Positions 1 through 9,281 of a stretch of DNA of 36,674 bases are shown in pieces. Positions within the stretch are counted from its first letter, which is position 1, and every line of letters starts with the position of its first letter. The stretch lies in contig CACYPS010000051.1 of the NCBI GenBank assembly GCA_902776305.1, forward strand, positions 1 through 36,674, written 5' to 3'. The DNA comes from an uncultured Lachnospiraceae bacterium (GTDB lineage: Bacteria > Bacillota > Clostridia > Lachnospirales > Lachnospiraceae). The notes beneath the pieces are model-generated. The model saw nothing but the letters and a program-made list of their open reading frames with translations, searched no databases and was not told the DNA's origin. The position numbers and the translations under genes were made by a program.

Positions 1-411
1 TCCGGCCGGACATCCTGCACGAACTGCTCAGATCATTTCCGGACAGCTCCTAAACTGACTAAAAAGTTAGTTTCTGTCCCGTTTCCTTACATTACTGTTC
101 TGGTTTGTTCCGTTTTACGAAACTGTAAAGAATTTTCGAGTCTTGATGTGTTACGCTGTTCAGTTATCAATGAGCTTTTTGTTTGCGCCTCTTTTGCGGC
201 GCGAATAGAATAATAACAAACATCCCAATGTTTGGCAAGTGTTTTTTTCTATTTTTTTTTGGATTTTCTTATTTTTTTCTCGTTTTTTGCCTTTGTCAGC
301 TAAAAATCCGGGATAATGTTTAAACATGTATCATTAAAAACACTATCCCGCGTTAGCTTCATAAAGTAAATTCTGTAAACATTTTTACAGACCGTCTAAT
401 GTCAGACCGTT
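1..411. other. Intergenic region downstream of radA, with a possible gene tail at the left edge
   Basis: No complete gene is visible. On the plus strand one frame (bases 3-53) is open from the left edge to a TAA and would end a protein with [16 protein letters not shown]; this could be the tail of a gene that starts outside the window, but nothing identifies it. A weak hairpin (about 45-90, GGACAG/CTGTCC outer arms) follows it. The rest is very AT-rich with several T runs (about 240-290). The radA terminator at 302-350 is listed separately. Confidence 0.35.
302..350 (-). terminator. Rho-independent terminator after radA
   Basis: Inverted arms at 309-321 and 338-350 pair over 13 bp with one mismatch. 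Read on the minus strand, the hairpin is followed by ATTTTT (302-307). It lies about 60 bp beyond the radA stop codon and probably ends the gntR-clpC-radA transcript. Confidence 0.75.
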
Positions 412-1788
412 TTACCGGCTTCTGATCTGCAAAATAGCCTCCTGCACTGTCTCGACCGGTATAATGCGAATTCCTTCAACCTTTTTGCAGGCGTTATAGT
501 TCGGACGCGGGAGAATCACGTCGGTAAAGCCCAGTCTCTTTGCCTCCATCACCCGAATATCAGCCTGACTTACGGCTCTTATCTCCCCGGAGAGTCCCAC
601 TTCGCCGAATGCGATCAGGCTGTCCGGTACCGAAATGTCTTTGTAACTTGTAAATAAAGCCAAAAGTATAGCCAGATCTAACGCAGGTTCATTGATCCTT
701 ATTCCTCCGGCCACATTGACGTATGCGTCACAGGATCCCAGGTCCACGCCGCACCGTTTTTCCAGAACCGCTATAAGGAGATTAACTCTGTTATAATCTG
801 TTCCGGCAGATGTTCTGCGTGGCATTCCGAAATTCGTTCTCGCCACAAGCGCCTGAATTTCAAGAAGTAGAGGTCTGCTTCCTTCCACACAGCATGTCAC
901 GATCGATCCCGATGAATCTTCCGGTCTTCCGCTAAGCATATACTCCGAAGGATTCGGGACTTCAACAAGTCCGCTTCCTCTCATCTCGAATACGCCTATC
1001 TCATTTGTGGATCCGAATCTGTTTTTCACCGCTCTCAGAATCCGATAGGAAGCATGACGGTCGCCTTCAAAATAGAGTACCGTATCTACCATGTGTTCAA
1101 GGACACGCGGACCGGCAACAGCACCCTCCTTTGTGACATGTCCGACTACAAATATCGTGATGCCTAATCCCTTTGCAAGCATCATGAGTACGCCGGTCGA
1201 TTCTCTGACCTGCGAGACAGACCCCGGCGCGCTGGCCACTTCCTCGTTATACATTGTCTGAATGGAGTCAATGACGCAGATGTCCGGTCTCATCTCCTCG
1301 ATAACTTCCCGAATGTCCCCGAGATTCGTTTCACAGAGAAGATACATATTATCATCAGCACCGCCTATCCGGAGAGCCCTCATTTTTATCTGTGCGAGAC
1401 TCTCCTCCCCGGATATATAAAGCACCTTTTGTCCTGACAGAGCAAGATTTCTGCAGGACTGTAACAGTATAGTCGACTTTCCGATTCCCGGGTCACCGCC
1501 GATCAATACCATTGAGCCCTTGACAATGCCGCCTCCGAGAACACGGTCAAATTCAGGCATACCTGTTGACGCGCGTTCGTTTTCCTCCATGGAAACATCT
1601 TTAATAAGAACAGGGCGTCCTGACGCCCTGTTCCCCGTTTTGCTGCTTCTGCCACGGCCGATCTTTCCCGCAGGTTCCTCCACGAACGTATTCCATTCGT
1701 GACACCCCGGACACTGACCCATCCATTTGGATGACTCATAACCGCAGTTCTGACAGAAGTACACTGTTTTCTTTTTACCTGTTGCCAT
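412..1788 (-). CDS. radA: DNA repair protein RadA
   Basis: This is RadA/Sms, a RecA-related ATPase that works with RecA in recombination intermediate processing and branch migration. The 458-residue length is normal. An N-terminal four-cysteine zinc finger (C12, C15, C26, C29) is followed by a RecA-like core with Walker A GGDPGIGKST near residue 97-106, the RadA-specific KNRFG motif near residue 255, and a C-terminal Lon-like domain. The ATG lies 18 bp after the preceding small gene on the same strand, so the two are probably cotranscribed. clpC just upstream with radA downstream is a common Firmicute linkage. The ribosome binding site is weak (GGAAAG). Confidence 0.98.
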   Translation of the reverse strand: MATGKKKTVYFCQNCGYESSKWMGQCPGCHEWNTFVEEPAGKIGRGRSSKTGNRASGRPVLIKDVSMEENERASTGMPEFDRVLGGGIVKGSMVLIGGDPGIGKSTILLQSCRNLALSGQKVLYISGEESLAQIKMRALRIGGADDNMYLLCETNLGDIREVIEEMRPDICVIDSIQTMYNEEVASAPGSVSQVRESTGVLMMLAKGLGITIFVVGHVTKEGAVAGPRVLEHMVDTVLYFEGDRHASYRILRAVKNRFGSTNEIGVFEMRGSGLVEVPNPSEYMLSGRPEDSSGSIVTCCVEGSRPLLLEIQALVARTNFGMPRRTSAGTDYNRVNLLIAVLEKRCGVDLGSCDAYVNVAGGIRINEPALDLAILLALFTSYKDISVPDSLIAFGEVGLSGEIRAVSQADIRVMEAKRLGFTDVILPRPNYNACKKVEGIRIIPVETVQEAILQIRSR

Positions 1789-1806
1789 ATATCACTTTCC
1801 ACACTG

Positions 1807-2220
1807 TCATGCTTTTTCAATGCGGACATTTACCGCTCCTGCATTTGCGAGTTCAACACTGAAGGACAGCTTACCGCCGAGATTTGTCTTCTGCGATGCC
1901 CTTTCCACATTATTCAGGTAAACATTGTAATACGTTCCGCTCTCACCTTCGACGGTTATCTGAGCATCCTTCGGTCCTTCGACAGTGAACTCCATTCCGT
2001 TATCCAGGTATCTGAGATGGCTTACAGCTGTGCCCGGCACAGATTCATAGACAAACATTTCGTTTCTCTCAAGTCTGGTAATCTCAGAATAGGTCTTCAC
2101 CTTATAGATATCACCTTGATGCTCAAAATCAGCGAGTTTCTTCTTTGCCGGAAGCTCGTAATCTCCAAAACTGATGCTACCGTCTGTTTCTGTCTGAATC
2201 AGATTCTTGATTGTCGCCAT
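1807..2220 (-). CDS. Conserved small protein between clpC and radA (endosialidase-like name in some annotations)
   Basis: This 137-residue soluble protein has no signal peptide or membrane segment. It begins MATIKNLIQTETDGSISFGDY and looks beta-rich. I recall similar Clostridia proteins carrying the label 'endosialidase', but I see no sialidase Asp-boxes or catalytic residues, so I assign no function. A good Shine-Dalgarno sequence (AGAGGTGA) precedes the ATG. It sits between clpC (131 bp upstream) and radA (18 bp downstream), so it may share a stress-response transcript. The 131-bp gap holds a GTGCTT/AAGCAC hairpin and could contain its own promoter. Confidence 0.8.
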   Translation of the reverse strand: MATIKNLIQTETDGSISFGDYELPAKKKLADFEHQGDIYKVKTYSEITRLERNEMFVYESVPGTAVSHLRYLDNGMEFTVEGPKDAQITVEGESGTYYNVYLNNVERASQKTNLGGKLSFSVELANAGAVNVRIEKA

Positions 2221-2351
2221 AATTTCACCTCTTGTTAAACGTAACGCTCACGCGCCATAAAGTGCTTAAAGCACAGATACACAATATTTATCTCAGTTGA
2301 CACTGACCGAATCCTTCAACAAATCCCGTGAACGAGATATGAATGCTGCAT

Positions 2352-4826
2352 TCAATCTGCCGCTTTTTCGGGAAGCTCCTCCTCCCCTGTTATGCGAATC
2401 TCATTCCTCACAAGTCGGACCGTCACTTTGCCGCCCCTTATGACATCTCCGCTAAGTACAAGATCTGTCAAAGGATTCTCGATTCTTTCCTGAATTGCAC
2501 GTCTGAGAGGTCTCGCCCCGTATTTCTCTGAAAATCCCACTCTGGCAATCTCTTTCTTCACTGCAGGAGTAATCTTCAGATCAATATCAAGCTCCTTTTT
2601 TGCCCGATTAACAAGTTCCTTTGTCATGAGACCCACGATTTTTATGACCTCTTCCTGATTGAGCGGATGGAATACAATGATTTCATCAATTCGATTCAGG
2701 AATTCGGGCTTAAAGATACGTCTAACCTCATTCATGACCCCGCTTTTCATGCGCTCGTAATCCTGAGCCGCATCATTTCTCGCTCCGAAACCGAGCTTCT
2801 TCGGATCTACGATTGCCTGCGCTCCCGCATTGGATGTCATGATTATACAGGTATTCTTAAAATCACACCTTTTGCCGTGCGCATCGGTAATGTGTCCTTC
2901 GTCGAGCACCTGCAGTAAAATGTTGAATACATCGGGATGTGCTTTTTCAATCTCGTCGAAAAGAACCACGCTGTACGGATGTCTTCTGACCTGCTCGGAA
3001 AGCTGACCTCCCTCATCATAACCGACATACCCCGGCGGAGATCCGATCAGTTTGGATACGCTGTACTTTTCCATATACTCCGACATATCCACTCTGATCA
3101 TATTCTCTTCCGATCCGAACACAGCCTCAGCAAGAGCCTTGGACAGCTCCGTCTTACCGACGCCGGTCGGGCCGAGGAACAGGAAGGATCCAGTCGGCCG
3201 CATGGGGTCCTTTAATCCTACTCGTCCACGCTTTACCGCGGATGCGACCGCATGGACCGCCTCCTCCTGGCCGATAACTCTCCTGTGGAGTTTGTCCTCA
3301 AGTTTAACGAGCCTCTTCGATTCGGCTTCCGCAAGTCTCGATACCGGAATCTTAGTCCAGTCCGAAACAACATCCGCTATATCATTTTCGCTGACAGAAA
3401 GAATCCGAGCAGCTTCGGATCTGCTTATTCTTTTGCGGGCATCCGCATTTTTCTCTCTGAGTCTTTCCTGCTCCTGCTGTATTTCGCGCGCTTTCTCAAT
3501 ATTGCCGGCAATAACAGCTTTTTCCTTCTCTTCGGCCAAAGTGCGCAGCTTCTGCTCTTCAGCCATCATCTTCTGCAGACTTCTGACATCTCCCAGTCTG
3601 GCCTTGGCTGCAGCCTCATCAATCAGATCAATTGCTTTATCCGGAAGACATCTGTCATTGATATAGCGTTCCGAAAGATTTACGGCCGCCCTCAAGGCGT
3701 CGTCTTCTATCACAACTCCGTGATGTCTCTCATAGTACGGTCTTAAGCCCTTCAGTATGGCAAAAGTTTCCTCCTTAGTCGGCTCCTCTACCATGACAGG
3801 CTGAAATCTTCTCTCAAGCGCTGCATCCTTTTCGATATGCTTCCGATACTCATCAATCGTCGTAGCTCCGATCATCTGTATCTCGCCGCGGCTCAGTGAA
3901 GGCTTCAGTATATTGGAGGCATCCAAAGCGCCTTCCGCTCCGCCGGCACCGATGATCGTGTGCAATTCATCTATAAAAAGAAGGATATTACGATTCTGAG
4001 ACACTTCGCTGACAACATTTTTGATTCTCTCTTCAAATTCGCCCCTGTATTTCGTCCCCGCTACCATGCCGGAAAGGTCCAGCATTACAACTCTCATATT
4101 TCGGACAGATTCAGGAACAATACCCAGAGCAATTCTCTGTGCCAGCCCTTCCACGATGGCCGTCTTCCCTACGCCCGGTTCCCCAATAAGGCAGGGGTTA
4201 TTCTTCGTACGCCGGCTCAGGATCTGAATGACCCGCGTGATCTCCGTCTCTCTGCCCACGACCGGATCAAGTCCGTTCTCGGAAGCGATCTTAGTCAGAT
4301 CCCGGCTGTAAGCATCCAGTGTCGGCGTTCCGCGTTCATTATCCGGGCCGATCTTCCCGCTGAATATATCCTGTTCTCCGAGCTTGTTTTCGCTCCCCAT
4401 AGCGACGAGTGTGTCTGCGTAGAGCTTGCGCAGATCGATCCCCATGGTGTGAAGAAGTCTTGCCGCAACACAATCCGGGTCACCGAGCAGAGCGAGCAAT
4501 ATGTGCTCTGTCCCCGCTTCATCCGAATCAAATTCTCCTGCAATGCGCTGTGATTCATCAAGAATCTCCTGAGCACGGGGCGAGAACTCGCGGTCATCTA
4601 TGACCGCGACATTGCCCTGTGGCGCAATCAGGCGGTCGATCAGTTTCATAAGCTTTTCGGGAACTACACCTGCCTCAGACAATACTATGGAAGCGGTTCC
4701 CTCAACAGTATTCAGCAGACCTGCCAACAGATGTTCTGTACCTACGTAATTCTGCCTGCAATAGCCTGCCGTCTTTTTTGACTTTTCGATTGCAGACAAT
4801 GCCTCGTTGGTAAATCCCTGTTTCAT
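2352..4826 (-). CDS. clpC: ATP-dependent Clp protease ATP-binding subunit ClpC
   Basis: This is a Hsp100 AAA+ unfoldase that feeds substrates to ClpP. Its 824 residues show two N-terminal Clp repeats (about 1-145), a first AAA module with Walker A GEPGVGKT (215-222) and Walker B around FIDEL (285-288), a coiled middle region (about 415-475, the M-domain position of ClpC), and a second AAA module with Walker A GPTGVGKT (552-559). A ClpP-docking loop LGF is visible near 678-680. Its ATG overlaps the stop of the upstream GntR-type gene (ATGA), implying translational coupling. In many Firmicutes clpC follows ctsR-mcsA-mcsB; here neither McsA nor McsB is next to it. Confidence 0.97.
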   Translation of the reverse strand: MKQGFTNEALSAIEKSKKTAGYCRQNYVGTEHLLAGLLNTVEGTASIVLSEAGVVPEKLMKLIDRLIAPQGNVAVIDDREFSPRAQEILDESQRIAGEFDSDEAGTEHILLALLGDPDCVAARLLHTMGIDLRKLYADTLVAMGSENKLGEQDIFSGKIGPDNERGTPTLDAYSRDLTKIASENGLDPVVGRETEITRVIQILSRRTKNNPCLIGEPGVGKTAIVEGLAQRIALGIVPESVRNMRVVMLDLSGMVAGTKYRGEFEERIKNVVSEVSQNRNILLFIDELHTIIGAGGAEGALDASNILKPSLSRGEIQMIGATTIDEYRKHIEKDAALERRFQPVMVEEPTKEETFAILKGLRPYYERHHGVVIEDDALRAAVNLSERYINDRCLPDKAIDLIDEAAAKARLGDVRSLQKMMAEEQKLRTLAEEKEKAVIAGNIEKAREIQQEQERLREKNADARKRISRSEAARILSVSENDIADVVSDWTKIPVSRLAEAESKRLVKLEDKLHRRVIGQEEAVHAVASAVKRGRVGLKDPMRPTGSFLFLGPTGVGKTELSKALAEAVFGSEENMIRVDMSEYMEKYSVSKLIGSPPGYVGYDEGGQLSEQVRRHPYSVVLFDEIEKAHPDVFNILLQVLDEGHITDAHGKRCDFKNTCIIMTSNAGAQAIVDPKKLGFGARNDAAQDYERMKSGVMNEVRRIFKPEFLNRIDEIIVFHPLNQEEVIKIVGLMTKELVNRAKKELDIDLKITPAVKKEIARVGFSEKYGARPLRRAIQERIENPLTDLVLSGDVIRGGKVTVRLVRNEIRITGEEELPEKAAD

Positions 4827-5191
4827 TTATATTCCTCGCAAATCTCATCGATCAGCGCATGCACCTCATCGATGGTTATATTTTTACAATTCGCCCTGGC
4901 AAGCGCGATTGTAAGATCGTTTCGTAAATCCTGAAGCGCTCTCATTTTCTCCTTATCCACCAGGACAATGGCTCCACGCCTTCTGTCCACAGCAAGAAAC
5001 CCCTCATTTTTCAGAACAGTATAGGCCTTGTTGACAGTGTGCATATTGACTCCGACCTCTTCAGCCAGAGCTCTGACAGACGGAAGACTGTCGCCTTCTC
5101 TCAGATGCGAAGTGGCAATCTCCAAAATGATCTGATTGCACAGCTGCTGATAAATTGCCTCATCACTATTAAAGTCAATCTCAATAATCAT
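4823..5191 (-). CDS. GntR-family transcriptional regulator, YtrA-like, coupled to clpC
   Basis: This roughly 122-residue protein carries an N-terminal winged helix-turn-helix of the GntR family (IYQQLCNQIILEIATSHL, then LPSVRALAEEVGVNMHTVN) and a short C-terminal tail of about 45 residues, as in the YtrA subfamily. I chose the ATG at 5191 because MIIEIDFNSDEAIYQQ is the usual family start and AAGGGG precedes it; an upstream start at 5245 would add 18 atypical residues. Its TGA overlaps the clpC ATG by four bases. YtrA-type regulators usually repress their own operon, so it probably controls clpC. Two dyads lie upstream at 5244-5257 and 5279-5299. Confidence 0.9.
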   Translation of the reverse strand: MIIEIDFNSDEAIYQQLCNQIILEIATSHLREGDSLPSVRALAEEVGVNMHTVNKAYTVLKNEGFLAVDRRRGAIVLVDKEKMRALQDLRNDLTIALARANCKNITIDEVHALIDEICEEYK

Positions 5192-5243
5192 AAGGAGCCC
5201 CTTTCCGTCACAACTGAAATCCGCGGTTCTGTAGACCTGTAAC

Positions 5244-5257
5244 ACAGGACATCCTGT
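5244..5257. promoter_or_regulatory. Short palindrome upstream of gntR-clpC
   Basis: The sequence is ACAGGA-CA-TCCTGT, two perfect 6-bp arms. It lies in the leader region of the gntR-clpC operon and may be part of an operator. No functional evidence is available. Confidence 0.4.
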
Positions 5258-5278
5258 ACGTGTCTAATACGTTATCAT

Positions 5279-5299
5279 TGTTATACAGTAACTATAACA
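5279..5299. promoter_or_regulatory. Candidate operator of the GntR-clpC operon
   Basis: TGTTATA and TATAACA arms (7 bp each, perfect) are separated by 7 bases. The dyad lies about 90 bp upstream of the gntR ATG in the AT-rich segment where the promoter should be. GntR/YtrA proteins bind such spaced dyads as dimers; autoregulation is inference. Confidence 0.5.
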
Positions 5300-5315
5300 G
5301 TTATGATTGCAGATT

Positions 5316-6050
5316 TCAACCGACCCCCGCAGAACTGATAGTATAATAATACTGTTGTCCCAATAAATTATTGACGGAGGATTTCGGTGTCAGATGAAAG
5401 CTGTGGTTTATAAGAATTTTCCCGTGCACATCCGTCAACTGAGCAATCGCCTCGTAACTTCCGTCGTCATTCTTAACAGCGCTGACGAATTCGGGATAAC
5501 AGTCAGGTCTCGGATCATTTTTGACATAATAATTTCCGTCATCGTGCAGTGAAATTCTCGCAATCGTATCCGGAATCGGCGGCATAGCGACAGTCTCACC
5601 GTAAAGAACTCTTCCCACTTCACGAACGACATCCGCCCCGACGATAAGATATGCCTCATTCTTGTCATACGATGTTCCCGAAGCACGTGGTCCGTAAAGG
5701 CACAGATAATAATACATGGTTGTCCAGTAAACGACCGGGTCTGCCGGATTATAGCCGTAACTCGTGACGAATTCGACGACCATGATCGAATCAAGCGGTT
5801 TCAACATGCTTGTCAGGGTCTCATCAACGATTGTGGACTGCATCTGCTCGGTGCTTGTTTCCGAAACACTCTTATCGCTTACCGAATCATCCGCAGGTTT
5901 CTCTAATTTTTCGGTAACAGCTGCAGTCGTTTGCGGAGTCGTCTCTGCAGATGATTCCGCATGCGATTCGTCAGACGGTGATTTCCCGGAGGCACAGCCT
6001 GTAAGAGAAAGCACCAGAGCCATTATAAGTATTATAGCTTTCTTTTTCAT
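5316..6050 (-). CDS. Putative lipoprotein of unknown function
   Basis: The 244-residue protein starts with a lipoprotein signal peptide (charged MKKK, hydrophobic core, lipobox LTGC with C19). A Ser/Thr/Glu-rich linker covers about residues 20-75. A globular C-terminal part (about 80-244) has many aromatic residues (for example VYWTTMYYYLCLYGP). I do not recognise the C-terminal domain. AAGGAGAG precedes the ATG. It lies between rubredoxin and the gntR-clpC operon on the same strand, but with gaps of 205 and 125 bp, so it is probably its own unit. It should be exported and anchored on the outer face of the membrane. Confidence 0.85.
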   Translation of the reverse strand: MKKKAIILIMALVLSLTGCASGKSPSDESHAESSAETTPQTTAAVTEKLEKPADDSVSDKSVSETSTEQMQSTIVDETLTSMLKPLDSIMVVEFVTSYGYNPADPVVYWTTMYYYLCLYGPRASGTSYDKNEAYLIVGADVVREVGRVLYGETVAMPPIPDTIARISLHDDGNYYVKNDPRPDCYPEFVSAVKNDDGSYEAIAQLTDVHGKILINHSFHLTPKSSVNNLLGQQYYYTISSAGVG

Positions 6051-6255
6051 ACCGTCCGTCTCTCCTTCAAAGTAATCTTCATTAAGCCTCCACTACAATC
6101 CTGTCCGATTACCGGCGTTGATATCGAAATGGCTGCTATCTATGCAAATTTGTGATTTATTCAGCCTAAATGCATAAGAAGGCTGAATGCAGTTCCCTAC
6201 CGCCCATCCGGTAAGACCTGCTTTCAGCCCCCTGTTCTGTTCACAGTTCAAAGAT

Positions 6256-6414
6256 TCATTCTACTTCCGAGAATTCGTCTTTTCCTACGCCACAGAACGG
6301 ACATACCCAATCTTCCGGTACATCTTCCCATGCTGTTCCCGGTTCGATGCCGTTATCCGGATCACCGATTTCAGGATCATACTCATAGCCGCATACATCA
6401 CATACATACTTCAT
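6256..6414 (-). CDS. Rubredoxin
   Basis: This 52-residue protein reads [20 protein letters not shown], then the usual [18 protein letters not shown] and a short acidic tail. The two CxxCG motifs (C5, C8, C38, C41) form the single-iron site of rubredoxin, a soluble one-electron carrier used by anaerobes in oxygen and peroxide detoxification. A strong GGAGGT precedes the ATG. It is divergently placed from the gpx gene, which fits an oxidative-stress role, although shared regulation is only inferred. Confidence 0.95.
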   Translation of the reverse strand: MKYVCDVCGYEYDPEIGDPDNGIEPGTAWEDVPEDWVCPFCGVGKDEFSEVE

Positions 6415-6631
6415 AAATGCACCTCCATACTTTAAGTAATGGCATAGTCACTCTTATCTCCCGACCTTCGGAAGCAGAGATTTACCTGTTAGAATTATAC
6501 ACTATCATGCTCCAAAAAGACACCTGAAATAAAACTTTTATATTTTGCAACTACTCAGCACCGCATATAAGAGAATCGAGAAGTAATCCGAATTCCGGAT
6601 ACAGAATAGTTAGGATAATTTTAAAAAGCAC
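6415..6631. promoter_or_regulatory. Divergent intergenic region between rubredoxin and gpx
   Basis: This region carries the 5' leader of rubredoxin and, further right, the gpx promoter (listed separately). On the minus strand a TATAAT box at 6494-6499 lies about 80 bp before the rubredoxin ATG; no convincing -35 box is present at 17 bp. No other gene is seen. Confidence 0.4.
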
Positions 6632-6664
6632 TTGACACGATATTTATATCGTGTAAAATATAAT
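6632..6664 (+). promoter_or_regulatory. gpx promoter with palindromic operator in its spacer
   Basis: A consensus -35 TTGACA (6632-6637) is followed, 16 bp later, by TAAAAT (6654-6659). The bases from 6635 to 6654 form a perfect dyad, ACACGATAT-TT-ATATCGTGT, covering the whole spacer and touching both boxes. A dimeric repressor there would block RNA polymerase. The OhrR/MarR-like regulator encoded just downstream is the obvious candidate. The dyad differs from the TACAATT/AATTGTA box known for Bacillus subtilis OhrR, so the pairing is inference. Confidence 0.8.
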
Positions 6665-6704
6665 TGTAAAAAACAATAATCTATCCATATTCAAGGAGGA
6701 AATT

Positions 6705-7247
6705 ATGGGATTTTATGATTATACAGTACCTGCGCCAAAGGGTGCCGAAGTAAAAATGAGTGAGTATGAAGGCAAAGTCGTCATGGTCGTCAATACAGCG
6801 ACAGGCTGCGGTTTCACTCCGCAGTACAAGGATATTGAATCCATGTATGAAAAGTACCACGACAGAGGTCTTGAAATAGTTGACATTCCCTGCAATCAGT
6901 TCAGAGATCAAGCGCCCGGAACAGACGAAGAAATTCACACATTCTGCCAGCTGCACTACAATACGATGTTCCCGCAGATGAAGAAGTCGGACGTCAACGG
7001 TGAAAATGAGCTCCCGCTCTATACCTACCTTAAGAGCCAGCAGGGATTTAAGGGATTCGGCAAAGGTCCTAAAGCTCTTATGATGAGCGCTATGCTGAAA
7101 ACTATTGATAAGGACTACAAGAACAACCCGGATATTAAATGGAACTTCACGAAGTTCATAGTTGACAAAAATGGTAATGTTGTTGCACGATTCGAGCCGA
7201 CTGAGAACATGAAAGATGTTGAAGCGTGTGTGGAGAAACTGTTATAA
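6705..7247 (+). CDS. gpx: Glutathione peroxidase-family thiol peroxidase (Cys form)
   Basis: The 180-residue protein belongs to the GPx family, which reduces hydrogen and lipid peroxides. The peroxidatic residue is Cys35 in NTATGCGFTPQY, not selenocysteine. The family Gln (Q65 in PCNQF) and Trp (W146 in WNFTKF) are present, and C81 in TFCQLHY is at the position of the resolving Cys of thioredoxin-dependent GPx enzymes. It is thus more likely thioredoxin- than glutathione-linked. AAGGAGGA precedes the ATG. An operator-bearing promoter lies immediately upstream and an OhrR-like regulator downstream, indicating peroxide-induced expression. Confidence 0.95.
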   Translation: MGFYDYTVPAPKGAEVKMSEYEGKVVMVVNTATGCGFTPQYKDIESMYEKYHDRGLEIVDIPCNQFRDQAPGTDEEIHTFCQLHYNTMFPQMKKSDVNGENELPLYTYLKSQQGFKGFGKGPKALMMSAMLKTIDKDYKNNPDIKWNFTKFIVDKNGNVVARFEPTENMKDVEACVEKLL

Positions 7248-7371
7248 TTATATTTACAGTATTTTCAGAATGCGCTGAGACATACCTTTCGGCAGACTGC
7301 TCTGTTGCAAGTGACCGTTCTTGTCACTCTCCGGAATCGGTATGATCACATGCCTTGCCAGGGAGAACATT

Positions 7372-7815
7372 ATGACAAAAATCGATGAATATGAGGCATT
7401 ACAGCTGGAGAATCAACTGTGTTTTCCGTTGTATGCCTGTGCCAGAAATGTAATCAACCTCTATACACCTTTTTTTAAACCGTTAGGTATAACCTATACG
7501 CAGTACATTGTTTTTCTGGTCCTTTGGAATCAGGATTCAATCAGCGTAGGTGAGCTCGGAAAAAAATTGTATCTGGACAACGGTACTCTCACTCCGCTGC
7601 TCAAGAAGATGCAGGAGAAAGGTTATCTGACCAGGCAGCGAAGCCGCAATGATGAAAGAATAGTGCTCGTCTCCCTCACAGAAAAAGGCTGGGCACTGCG
7701 TGATAAAGTAAAGAATATTCCGACAGAGCTCGGGGCATGCGTACCCCTTACGGAAGAAGAATCGCGTACACTTTATACACTTCTTTATAAAGTCATAAAT
7801 AGTCTGGAAAAGTAA
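7372..7815 (+). CDS. MarR-family regulator, OhrR-like peroxide sensor
   Basis: The 147-residue protein is a MarR-type winged-helix repressor. Its N-terminus (LENQLCFPLYACARNV) matches the OhrR subgroup, in which a single reactive Cys near residue 15 senses organic peroxides; here it is Cys17. The DNA-binding helix region is VGELGKKLYLDNGTLTPLLKKM and the wing includes RSRNDERIVLVSLTEKG. I chose the ATG at 7372, preceded by GGGAGA, over a TTG at 7321. It follows gpx by 124 bp on the same strand, and a strong terminator follows it. Confidence 0.93.
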   Translation: MTKIDEYEALQLENQLCFPLYACARNVINLYTPFFKPLGITYTQYIVFLVLWNQDSISVGELGKKLYLDNGTLTPLLKKMQEKGYLTRQRSRNDERIVLVSLTEKGWALRDKVKNIPTELGACVPLTEEESRTLYTLLYKVINSLEK

Positions 7816-7823
7816 TATAAAAT

Positions 7824-7877
7824 ACGGCACTGTACATGAGTAGATATATGATTCCGCTCATTACAGTGCCGTTTTTC
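7824..7877 (+). terminator. Terminator after the ohrR-like gene
   Basis: Perfect 11-bp arms ACGGCACTGTA (7824-7834) and TACAGTGCCGT (7862-7872) are followed by TTTT. The 27-nt loop is large, but position and T tract fit a Rho-independent terminator. Confidence 0.8.
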
Positions 7878-7889
7878 TGCCGTTTTATT

Positions 7890-7977
7890 CCTCATCGCGC
7901 AATACTCGTGACGTGAGTCTATGATGCGAGCGCAACGTGACACTAATTTTCATCGTGAGTACGATCTCGCGATGAGG
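7890..7977. repeat. MITE-like dispersed repeat, copy 1
   Basis: The 88-bp element has perfect 10-bp terminal inverted repeats, CCTCATCGCG and CGCGATGAGG, with further imperfect pairing inside (AATACTCGTGA against TCGTGAGTAC). Its right two-thirds align closely with 18369-18430 in the other copy. It encodes nothing. It lies between the ohrR terminator and the end of purD, so it could also act as a terminator-like hairpin for the purD transcript. Confidence 0.7.
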
Positions 7978-7988
7978 ATCAGCCGTTA

Positions 7989-9263
7989 TCATGCCTCGTC
8001 GATTGCTTTTCCGATGTCATGACGCATATACTTATTGTCGAACTGAACAAGTTCTGTAGCCTTGTAGGCATTTGCACGCGCCTCAACGAGCGTCTTGCCC
8101 TTGGCAGTCACACCGAGAACTCGTCCGCCGTTCGTCACATAATTTCCTTCAGCATCGAATTTTGTGCCGGCATGGAATACGAACTTATCGTCACAGCCCT
8201 TGAAATTCTCAAGTCCGCGAATCGGGTAGCCCTTCTGGTAGCTGACCGGATAGCCCTCGGACGCCAGTACGACGCATACGCACGCATTATCCTCGAATGA
8301 CAGCTCGACCTCATCAAGCTTCCCGTCCACACACGCTTCCATGACCTCAATCATATCATTCTTCATTCTGGGGATTACAACCTGTGCTTCCGGATCGCCG
8401 AATCTGCAATTGTACTCGAGCACCTTCGGTCCGTCAGCTGTGATCATAAGACCGAAGAAAATGATACCGACAAACGGTCTTCCTTCCGCTCTCATCGCAT
8501 CAACAGTCTTCTGATAAATGTGTTCCCTGCAGAAAGCGTCCACTTCCTCCGTATAGAACGGACTCGGAGAAAATGTGCCCATGCCGCCTGTGTTAAGTCC
8601 CGTGTCGCCGTCACCCGCACGTTTGTGATCCTGAGCGCTCGTCATAGGTCTGATTGTCTTGCCATCACAGAATGAGAGGACAGAAACCTCACGGCCTGTC
8701 ATGAACTCTTCGATGACCATCTGATCTCCCGCCGAACCAAACTTCTTGTCCTCCATGATTTCTACAACACCGGCCTCTGCCTCTTCCGGCGTATTGCAGA
8801 TCAGAACGCCCTTGCCGAGTGCAAGACCGTCCGCTTTGAGAACGACCGGGAAAGAAGTTGTCTTGAGCGCTTCTCTGGCTTCTTCTGCGGAATGAACCGT
8901 CTTATATCCGGCAGTCGGAATGCCATACTTCTGCATCAGCTCCTTGGAAAACGCCTTTGATCCTTCCAGGATCGCCGCATTTTTTCTCGGACCGAAGACC
9001 CTGAGGCCCTTGCTTTCAAATACATCGACAATGCCTCCGACAAGCGGATCGTCCATGCCGATAATTGTGAGGTCGATTCCTTTTTCCTCAGCAAATTCAG
9101 CAAGTCTGTCGAATTCCATCGCACCGATGGAGACACACTCGGCATACTCGGAGATGCCCGCATTTCCCGGTGCACAGTAAATCTTATCCACCTTCGGGCT
9201 TCTTGCGACAGCCCAGGCAATGGCATGCTCTCTTCCGCCGGAACCTACAATTAAAACCTTCAT
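7989..9263 (-). CDS. purD: Phosphoribosylamine--glycine ligase
   Basis: This is GAR synthetase, the ATP-grasp ligase joining 5-phosphoribosylamine and glycine in de novo purine synthesis. The 424-residue length is standard. The N-terminal GSGGREHAIAW, the ATP-grasp segment with VLKADGLALGKGV, the MGTFSPSPFYT stretch and EYNCRFGDPEAQ are all family hallmarks. AGGAGGAG precedes the ATG. It is the last gene of the pyr-pur cluster and follows purN by 18 bp; a hairpin-forming repeat lies just after it. Confidence 0.98.
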   Translation of the reverse strand: MKVLIVGSGGREHAIAWAVARSPKVDKIYCAPGNAGISEYAECVSIGAMEFDRLAEFAEEKGIDLTIIGMDDPLVGGIVDVFESKGLRVFGPRKNAAILEGSKAFSKELMQKYGIPTAGYKTVHSAEEAREALKTTSFPVVLKADGLALGKGVLICNTPEEAEAGVVEIMEDKKFGSAGDQMVIEEFMTGREVSVLSFCDGKTIRPMTSAQDHKRAGDGDTGLNTGGMGTFSPSPFYTEEVDAFCREHIYQKTVDAMRAEGRPFVGIIFFGLMITADGPKVLEYNCRFGDPEAQVVIPRMKNDMIEVMEACVDGKLDEVELSFEDNACVCVVLASEGYPVSYQKGYPIRGLENFKGCDDKFVFHAGTKFDAEGNYVTNGGRVLGVTAKGKTLVEARANAYKATELVQFDNKYMRHDIGKAIDEA

Positions 9264-9281
9264 AATAACTCCTCCTGCCTG

